The translations under genes were made by a program, and so were the position numbers. Source: an uncultured Bdellovibrionales bacterium (lineage in GTDB: Bacteria; Bdellovibrionota; Bdellovibrionia; Bdellovibrionales; JAMPXM01). From it: a stretch of DNA of 8,248 nucleotides. Each line of letters starts with the position of its first letter. Positions within the stretch are counted from its first letter, which is position 1. Location of the stretch: positions 1 to 8,248 of the forward strand of contig CALBDW010000142.1 in NCBI GenBank assembly GCA_937927435.1, read 5' to 3'. The notes beneath the pieces are model-generated. The model did no database searches. It was given only the letters and a program-made list of their open reading frames with translations, and was not told the DNA's origin. Positions 1 to 5,700 of the stretch are shown piece after piece.

Positions 1-1009
1 TGACGTTGATGGCCTTGAGCCGACCGGACTCTTTCAGTTTCAAGCCGGCGCTTGCGAGAGCGGAGTAGACAAAACCCGAGCAATCGGTGCCGAGAGCGCT
101 TGTTCCGGTTCCCGCGTCCCGGAAGAAGTTTAATTCTGAGTCGAGCGAGTTATCGGCGTACGGCTTGCCGCCGTAATCGTAGATCATCGGGTTGCGGAGC
201 ACGTTAAAGCAAGTGTCGGCCGGTCGGATATAATTGCTTAAATAGGGATGCGAGTTAATTAAGGCGTCGAGATTCGATATCACACGCTGTTTGCCGACAC
301 CGTTCGGATGGGTGCCGACGATGGAGATTCCCTTCACGTCTTTGGTTGAAGAGGTGATGGCCGAAGAGAATCCGACGTCGCAGCTCTGATACGAAGTCGC
401 AAACGACTTGAGTGCCCCGTAAACAACAGGGTGTTGTGTTTCTCTCCAAACGTCGAAAATCGTTCCGGGTTGCGTTGCCGGAGGCTCCTGGGATGTCTCG
501 GGCACTGGCGCCGCGGGTGGAGGGCACGAGTGGGCGAGGAGCGCATCGGAAGCGAACTTCTCGATTTCTGCAAACTTTGCCCGAATGCGATCTTGTAATT
601 CGGCTTTGGCGGGCGTATCGCGCGCGCCCATTTCGAGGTTGGTCAGCGTTTCAAGAGTTTTGCCGGAGTCATAAGGATTGACTCCCAGTTTCTGGAGCGA
701 GTGATCACTAAGAAGCTCGTAAAGCTCCGTGAGCAATTGAGTGAGTTGTTCGCGTTCATTTTCGCTGAGGTCTTTAAAACGCCCTTCTTTAAAGACCTGA
801 TCAAAAGCTTGCGTCATGACTTTTGGATGCGCAAATTGTTCCCGATCGAGGGCGAAGCCATAAAGTGCGTTCCAAAACACGTCTTCAAAACTCTGCGCGC
901 ATCCCAGAGATTGGTCGGTGTATTGGGCAAGTTTCAGAGTATTAGGGGTAAAGCGCGCACACGAAACTGTGAATAACCCGATTATTATCAAGGGTAAAAG
1001 CCGTACCAT
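1..1009 (-). CDS. NlpC/P60-family lipoprotein, probable peptidoglycan endopeptidase (C-terminus cut by window edge)
   Basis: The minus-strand frame is open for 336 codons from ATG at 1009 to the window edge, with no stop. Residues 1-16 form a lipoprotein signal (Arg3, then a Leu/Ile-rich stretch) ending T-V-S-C, so Cys17 is the likely lipidated residue; Thr at -3 is a relaxed lipobox. Residues 18-160 look helical and charged and match no domain I recognise. A Pro-rich linker spans about 163-182. Near the window edge, residues 308-314 read G-T-D-C-S-G-F, followed by a V-Y-S-A-L helix. This is the hallmark catalytic-Cys motif of NlpC/P60 cysteine peptidases, which typically cleave gamma-D-Glu-diaminopimelate bonds in peptidoglycan stem peptides. 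Cys310 would be the nucleophile. The catalytic His and third polar residue lie outside the window, so activity cannot be judged. It is probably membrane-anchored and acts on the wall in the periplasm. It lies 139 bp downstream of the thioesterase on the same strand and may be co-transcribed with it. Confidence 0.85.
   Translation of the reverse strand, partial: MVRLLPLIIIGLFTVSCARFTPNTLKLAQYTDQSLGCAQSFEDVFWNALYGFALDREQFAHPKVMTQAFDQVFKEGRFKDLSENEREQLTQLLTELYELLSDHSLQKLGVNPYDSGKTLETLTNLEMGARDTPAKAELQDRIRAKFAEIEKFASDALLAHSCPPPAAPVPETSQEPPATQPGTIFDVWRETQHPVVYGALKSFATSYQSCDVGFSSAITSSTKDVKGISIVGTHPNGVGKQRVISNLDALINSHPYLSNYIRPADTCFNVLRNPMIYDYGGKPYADNSLDSELNFFRDAGTGTSALGTDCSGFVYSALASAGLKLKESGRLKAINV
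768..798. repeat. 11-bp perfect inverted repeat inside the NlpC/P60 lipoprotein gene
   Basis: AGGTCTTTAAA (768-778) is the exact reverse complement of TTTAAAGACCT (788-798), with a 9-nt spacer. It lies in codons for the N-terminal helical region and covers two Phe-Lys pairs. It could form an mRNA hairpin. Because TTTAAA is itself palindromic and encodes Phe-Lys, two such pairs already give 6 bp of symmetry per arm. Function is unknown. Confidence 0.5.
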
Positions 1010-1019
1010 CCCTCTTACT
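1010..1019 (-). promoter_or_regulatory. Start-proximal purine-rich site of the NlpC/P60 lipoprotein gene
   Basis: On the minus strand the start reads AGTAAGAGG-G-ATG. The AAGAGG element is Shine-Dalgarno-like but is only 1 nt from the ATG, much closer than the usual 5-9 nt. The next in-frame candidate (TTG, codon 7) would remove the positively charged n-region of the signal peptide, so the ATG at 1009 is still preferred. Confidence 0.4.
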
Positions 1020-1090
1020 GACGGACGAGCGGCCGGCGACTAGAGACCAGGCTGCGTGCTTTACGTGAGTTTTAACCCAAAGGGGCGTGA

Positions 1091-1111
1091 ACCGTATCGA
1101 GCTGAAACGGT
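1091..1111. repeat. Imperfect inverted repeat in the thioesterase-lipoprotein gap
   Basis: ACCGTATC (1091-1098) pairs with GAAACGGT (1104-1111) around a 5-nt loop, with one mismatch. It sits in the 139-bp gap (1010-1148) between two leftward genes. It has no T-run following on the leftward strand, so it does not look like an intrinsic terminator. It could be an operator, an mRNA structure or chance. I see no clear promoter in the rest of this gap. Confidence 0.25.
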
Positions 1112-1148
1112 CTGGATCTTTGGCGCAGAAAGTAGAAACAAGAATCGT

Positions 1149-1571
1149 CTATCTTCTTTTCACGACCTTGACGGTCAGCCGGCTGATGCACACGAGGTCG
1201 TGCTTTTCGTTGCGAATCTCGATGTTCCACACGTGAATAGAGTGTCCGATCTTGATCGGTTTGACGGTGCCTGTGACGACTCCGGAGGTTACAGCCTTCA
1301 AATGGTTCGCATTGATCTCGACGCCGACGGGCATGGAGTTCTCGTCGGGCAAACACATGACAGAGGCGAGACTGCCGAGACTTTCGGCAAGAGCGACCGA
1401 GGCTCCTCCGTGCAATAGGCCTGCAGGTTGGCGGGTGCGATGGTCCACGGGCATCGTGGCTATGAGATAGTCGTCACCAACCTCCGTAAAGACCATGCCG
1501 AGGTGCTCGCACATCGTTCCTTTACAGATCTTTTGAATTTCCGCCGGTGCCAGTTTCCGAGTCCAGACCAT
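1149..1571 (-). CDS. menI: PaaI/YdiI-type hotdog-fold acyl-CoA thioesterase (probable 1,4-dihydroxy-2-naphthoyl-CoA hydrolase)
   Basis: A 140-residue protein, close to the roughly 136 residues of E. coli YdiI/MenI, and recognisably collinear with it from the N-terminus (start M-V-W-T-R-K versus M-I-W-K-R-K). The core reads R-T-R-Q-P-A-G-L-L-H-G-G-A-S-V-A-L-A-E-S. Gln48, His54 and Glu63 fall at the same positions as the E. coli active-site residues. The later E-I-N-A-N-H and S-R-L-T segments also match. Hotdog enzymes of this family hydrolyse acyl-CoA thioesters; MenI releases 1,4-dihydroxy-2-naphthoate from its CoA ester in menaquinone synthesis, and close paralogues (EntH/YbdB) act on other aryl-CoA substrates. 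It should be a cytoplasmic multimer. No other men gene is in the window, so substrate assignment rests on sequence resemblance only and a general PaaI-family thioesterase is the safe fallback. It is divergent from the Ppx/GppA gene. Confidence 0.9.
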   Translation of the reverse strand: MVWTRKLAPAEIQKICKGTMCEHLGMVFTEVGDDYLIATMPVDHRTRQPAGLLHGGASVALAESLGSLASVMCLPDENSMPVGVEINANHLKAVTSGVVTGTVKPIKIGHSIHVWNIEIRNEKHDLVCISRLTVKVVKRR

Positions 1572-1576
1572 ACGTG

Positions 1577-1581
1577 CCTTA
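1577..1581 (-). promoter_or_regulatory. Ribosome binding site of the thioesterase gene
   Basis: On the minus strand TAAGG ends 5 nt before the ATG at 1571. This is a normal Shine-Dalgarno spacing and supports that start, in contrast to the tight spacing at the two lipoprotein genes. Confidence 0.5.
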
Positions 1582-1640
1582 TTATGGCCCGAAATTGTGA
1601 CGGCGCCTATCTAAAAATCTAGCCGCGTGAGGTGCGACTT

Positions 1641-1648
1641 GGTTAACC
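1641..1648. repeat. 8-bp palindrome GGTTAACC before the Ppx/GppA start
   Basis: A perfect 8-bp palindrome ends 7 nt before the ATG at 1656 and includes an in-frame TAA that blocks any start further upstream. It occupies the place where a Shine-Dalgarno would be expected. It might be an operator or chance. Confidence 0.3.
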
Positions 1649-1655
1649 TTTGGCC

Positions 1656-2642
1656 ATGAATATTCGGGTTTTTCTGGTCGTATTTCTGGCGACTTCCGTC
1701 GCATGGGCGAGAAACTGCATTGAACGAAGGGGCGCTCTGGATATTGGGTCCGGCACAACGAAGGCATATGCGGCGGTGGTCGACACGTGCCAGGGGAAGA
1801 TAGTCGAAACGCTTTACGACAAACAGATTCCGATTTCATTCGCCGAGGCTATTGCTAAGTCGGAGCGAGGGGAAATCTCCGAGGAGCTGATCGAAAAGGC
1901 GACTGGTGAGATCAATGCCTTGATCAAATCCATGAGGGAAAAGAAGGTCGAGCGGATTTCCGCCATCGCGACTTCGGCTTTCCGGACCGCGAAAAACGGG
2001 GCCCGCGCGGCTGTTGAACTCTCAAAGAGAACGAAAATTCCGGTGACAGTGCTTTCTCAAGATGAGGAAGCGGAAGTGGGCGCTCTTTCGGCTCGAGCGC
2101 GCGGAGGTATTCCCGCGAATGACACGACTTCGATTGTTTGGGATATCGGTGGCGGATCCATGCAAATGTGGGCTCGAACCGAATCCGGTGTTCAGATTTT
2201 CCGCGGAGACCTGGCCTCGGTAAGTTTCAAGAACAAGGTGATTCGCGAAATTCAGAATAGAGATCCGCACAAGTTCACTTCGCCCAATCCATTGGGAAAG
2301 GACTATGAACGTGCGGTGAAGTTGGCGGCAGACCATGCGCGGACTCATGTGCCTGAGTATTTCAAAAAAGTGGCCACGACTTCTCGATGGCTTGGCATCG
2401 GAGGAGTCCTATCGCTTTCGATTCGCTATCAAGTTGATCCATCCTCGCCTGTTTTTAGCCGTGCGGATCTTGAAAAGACGCTTCGGGAACGCTCAAAGCT
2501 GACGGATGCCGAGATTGAGAATCCGTATCGCGAAACCGAGATTTCAAATCTCGCGCTTGTGCTTGGCTACATGCAGGAACTCGGTATCGATCGTGTTGAA
2601 ACTCTCGATGTTTCCCTTGCCCAAGGCTGGCTGCTTCATTGA
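1656..2642 (+). CDS. Exported Ppx/GppA-family phosphatase-like protein
   Basis: A 328-residue protein with the ASKHA-fold landmarks of exopolyphosphatase / guanosine pentaphosphate phosphatase. These are phosphate-1 loop L-D-I-G-S-G-T-T (28-35, usually DIGSNS), A-T-S-A-F-R-T-A-K-N (105-114), S-Q-D-E-E-A (134-139, usually SGxEEA), phosphate-2 loop D-I-G-G-G-S (163-168) and L-G-I-G-G-V (246-251, usually GxGGT). Length fits short single-module family members without an added HD domain. Glu138 aligns with E. coli Ppx Glu121. Gln170 (codon CAA) sits where the family has Glu150 of DIGGGSTE, so catalysis may be altered or lost. Residues 1-18 look like a Sec signal peptide (Arg4, hydrophobic core, cleavage after A-W-A), which is unexpected for this normally cytoplasmic family. 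Cys21 and Cys45 flank the first loop and could form a disulfide. ATG 1656 is chosen over TTG 1650; TAA at 1644 excludes anything earlier. No strong RBS is visible. Substrate, if any, could be polyphosphate or (p)ppGpp-like nucleotides. Confidence 0.85.
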   Translation: MNIRVFLVVFLATSVAWARNCIERRGALDIGSGTTKAYAAVVDTCQGKIVETLYDKQIPISFAEAIAKSERGEISEELIEKATGEINALIKSMREKKVERISAIATSAFRTAKNGARAAVELSKRTKIPVTVLSQDEEAEVGALSARARGGIPANDTTSIVWDIGGGSMQMWARTESGVQIFRGDLASVSFKNKVIREIQNRDPHKFTSPNPLGKDYERAVKLAADHARTHVPEYFKKVATTSRWLGIGGVLSLSIRYQVDPSSPVFSRADLEKTLRERSKLTDAEIENPYRETEISNLALVLGYMQELGIDRVETLDVSLAQGWLLH

Positions 2643-2745
2643 GAGACAGATCTCTTCTGAGTCTCAACTTGATTCACCGGTGCCTTCCTCTTGAGGCTTA
2701 AAGAAACGTTAAGAACGGCTGGTAGTAGTCCGATTAATAAGAGGT
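2643..2745 (+). promoter_or_regulatory. 103-bp gap between the Ppx/GppA and giant lipoprotein genes
   Basis: I see no intrinsic terminator: the only hairpins are short (AGAGA-CAGA-TCTCT at 2642-2655 and CCTC-TT-GAGG at 2687-2696) and neither is followed by a T-run. Read-through from the upstream gene is therefore possible. TTAATA at 2734-2739 resembles a -10 hexamer but lacks a good -35, and a start from it would fall at about the ATG. No promoter is called with confidence. Confidence 0.3.
2736..2745 (+). promoter_or_regulatory. Start-proximal purine-rich site of the giant lipoprotein gene
   Basis: The start reads AATAAGAGG-T-ATG, with AAGAGG only 1 nt from the ATG. This nearly repeats the context of the NlpC/P60 lipoprotein start. 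The ATG at 2746 is supported independently because it gives a complete lipoprotein signal peptide with Arg residues before the hydrophobic core. Confidence 0.4.
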
Positions 2746-5700
2746 ATGACCTCGTATCGGAATTGCCGCGTTTTTCGAGTTTTTTTGCTTTCGTTGACGG
2801 CGACGGTGTTCAGCGGCTGCGGCCTGCTGAAATGGGATCTTGCGCTCTTCGCGAACTCCGTTTCGGCCTTTCATAGTATCAGCGGTAAAGTCCTCCCATT
2901 AGATGGGGTCCTCGGAAAAGAAGGGGTATTGTGTGCGGGGGCGAAGGCCTCGTTATACGCTTTGAGTGAAGAAGGGAAGCGAATAGAGCCGGCTCTGCAA
3001 ACGGTCGATGTCGGCTCCGACGCTTCTTACAAATTCCAGAATCTTGATCAGCTTGGAGTTCAGGCGGTATCGGAGACTGAGCTTAAGAGGCCGTATTTGG
3101 TTGAGGTTGTCGGCTGCGGTTCCGTGTATGCGCGTCTGGTGAGCGCTTCGAATCATCAGGACGTAAGTTACGGATCGACTTTGATCTCATATGTCTTGCA
3201 GGTGCCGTCCATAAACGCTTATTCGGCAGATCTCCGGAAGCTTCAAGGGTTGATTGAAAAGTTAAATGTCCACGACGGCTATGTCCAGGCTTACGGGGCG
3301 CTGTTGTCCCAGACGGCGCTGAAGCAAGAATTCACTGAGCTGTTTGGGAGTTCTCCTACCGTGCTAGAGACGGCGCCGCCGTGGGTGACGGAGGTGGAGG
3401 TACCGTCCTCCATGAAGGAAGGAGAAGCGGCTAAGTGGAAGGTTCAGCTTGTCCATTGGAAAAGCGACTACGAGACAGCTGTAACTTGGAAGATGGATGG
3501 CGTTACGCTGTCTCACGATCCGGAGTTTACCTACATAGCCGGAAAGAATGCGCAAGGCCTTCATGAGGTTCAGCTTGTTTGGGGCAGGAAAACAGGAGGG
3601 GAAGTCGACCAGACTGAACCTTACAAGGCGCGGGTTTTCCCTGTTTCGATCAGCAACGATTATCCGCCGGAGGCTCCCTCGATAAGTGTTGCGAATAACG
3701 TAGTGTTCGTGCCCAGTGTGGATGTTGAGATCGAGACTGGGGCGGGACTTGTGAATTGCGAAAGCTTCTCGAAGATGGCGCTTGTTGTTGGGGCGACTGA
3801 GGCGCCGTCCGATGACAAGTTTACTCTGAGTTGTACGGATGCGCCGGCTAAATGGGTAGAGGTGGCGCTTCCTTCGGATCCGGGCGAGTACATATTGGCG
3901 CTATGGGTGAAGGACGGGGCGGGGAATGTCTCCGTTTCGCCGAAAACGGCGGCGGTTACTTACGAGAAGCTTCCGGCTCCGGCGTTAGCGTTCAGTTCTT
4001 CGAGTATTGCAAATCAGATCACGAAGACGAACTCGGTGACTTTCACGGGGTCTTGTGAGGCGGGGCTTCCGATTGTCATTGAAGGAGAGGATTTAGCGAC
4101 GGTCTCCTGTTCCGACGGAAGCTTCTCTTATACGACCGTGAGTCAAAATACGGATGGTGTCAGGGCCTACACGTTTACTCAAACGAACGTAAGCGGCGTG
4201 AGCACTTTGATCACGGGAACGTGGGAAAGAGACACGGTTGCGCCGATTGTCCAGATCTTATCTCCAGAGGAAAATACGCCCGCAAGAGACGGGGTTTTGT
4301 TGACGGGAACGTGTGAAGAGGGTTTGCCCCTGACAATTTCGGGAAGTGGGGTTCTTGGTGCGATCACGACGAGTTGTTCCACTGGAACCTTCTCTCAGAT
4401 GGTGTATTTCTCTGCTGGAGAAGGCTCGAAGACGATCACTGTGTCGCAGGTCGATGTGGCGGGGAATACGGGTTCAGCGAGCCGCTCTTTTATTCGCGAT
4501 ACGACGGGACCTCTTCTCACGCAGACTCTGCAAAGTCTTCCGTATCACTCAAAGAATAACACGGCTCAGTTCGGCGGAAGTTGCGAGTATAACGCGAGCG
4601 CACCGAGCGTGAATAAGATCACTGTGACGGGAGCGGACACAGCAGAGACATATTGCCAGCCGAATGGAACCTGGACATACACGACGGCTTCTCAGACGAC
4701 GGACGCATCGCGGACATATGAGTTTTCACAAACGGATTTAGCTGGGAACACGACGTCGGCCGCAGTGGTGTGGGTAAGGGATACGGTTCCGCCGAATATC
4801 ACGATCACGTCGACCAAAGATTTCGTTACATCGAGCAACTCCGTGACGTTTAGTGGAAGTTGTGAAACGGGTCTTCCTGTTGAGGTTTCCGGGACGCAAA
4901 CGACTACGGTTCCCTGCTCTGGAGGAACGTGGCACTTCACGGCGACGCAATTGGTGGACGCGACTTATACGTATAACTTTAGTCAAACGGACCGAGCAGG
5001 GAATTCGAAATCGGTTTCTGGAAGTTGGACACGGGTGACCACGGGCCCGACGATCGAGATCAGTCAGAGCACGCCGCAGATCAATCGCGAGAGCAGTCTG
5101 ATTGTCAGTGGGACTTGCAGCGGTGGAGCAGCAGAGGTTGAAAGCGGTGAGATTACCGTCACCATTAACGGTGAAAATGCAGGAACTGCTACTTGTTCAA
5201 GTACGAATTCGGATCCCGGTACATGGAGCTATACGGTCACGAGGAACGTAGACGGAGAGTACAATCTTGTATTCACGATCACCGACAAGGTGAATATGAA
5301 CTCCAGTGCGGAGATGAAGTGGATTCGGGACACGACGCCGCCCGCGCTGGTCAATGGAAGCTTTAAGGTCAACGGAGGAGATGGAACGGTCACAGATGTG
5401 GGTTATAATACTGTTGAGTTCCAGGCGACGGACAGCTTGTCAAACGTTGAAAGTTTCTGCGTAAAGCTGACGGCCGCTGCTCCAGCTGATGATGATAGTT
5501 GTTGGTATCCGGTTTCAGGTCCTCTTGTTGGGGCTACACCCAGCAGCTCCGTGCACGTCACGAACTATCCGCTGAACTTAGGAATACTGCCGTTAACGTA
5601 TGACGTTTATCTTTGGGTCAAAGATACGGCGGGGAACATTAGCACGAACTTTCTTGTTCGCGGCAAGGATTGGGTACAAATCACATTAGCATCCATCGAG

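Larger units (their letters stand above)
1572..1655. promoter_or_regulatory. 84-bp divergent intergenic region between thioesterase and Ppx/GppA genes
   Basis: Both divergent genes start here, so it should hold at least one promoter in each direction. Leftward, CATAAT and TAATAA lie just before the thioesterase RBS and could be -10 elements. Rightward, TATCTA (1608-1613) is AT-rich and part of a direct repeat, ATCTA-aaa-ATCTA (1609-1621). I find no convincing -35 hexamer for either, so no specific promoter is called. Confidence 0.35.

Noticed and set aside
412..976. Two plus-strand open frames (412-681 and 701-976)
   Set aside because: They lie opposite the continuous minus-strand NlpC/P60 lipoprotein frame, which has a signal peptide and a recognised catalytic motif; the plus-strand translations resemble no protein family.
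1091..1111. Inverted repeat as a terminator of the thioesterase gene
   Set aside because: It contains a mismatch and is not followed by a T-run on the leftward strand.
1056..1418. Plus-strand open frame of 120 codons
   Set aside because: It overlaps the thioesterase gene on the other strand, whose family and active-site residues are clear; it has no family features of its own.
1650..1655. TTG at 1650 as the start of the Ppx/GppA-like gene
   Set aside because: ATG lies two codons downstream, gives the same signal peptide, and neither start has a better ribosome binding site.
2642..2662. Short hairpin after the Ppx/GppA stop as an intrinsic terminator
   Set aside because: The stem is only about 5 bp and no T-run follows.
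3973..5334. Ig repeats as a recent tandem duplication or phase-variable DNA repeat
   Set aside because: The modules differ in length and in most codons; there is no long identical DNA unit that would support slippage or recombination.
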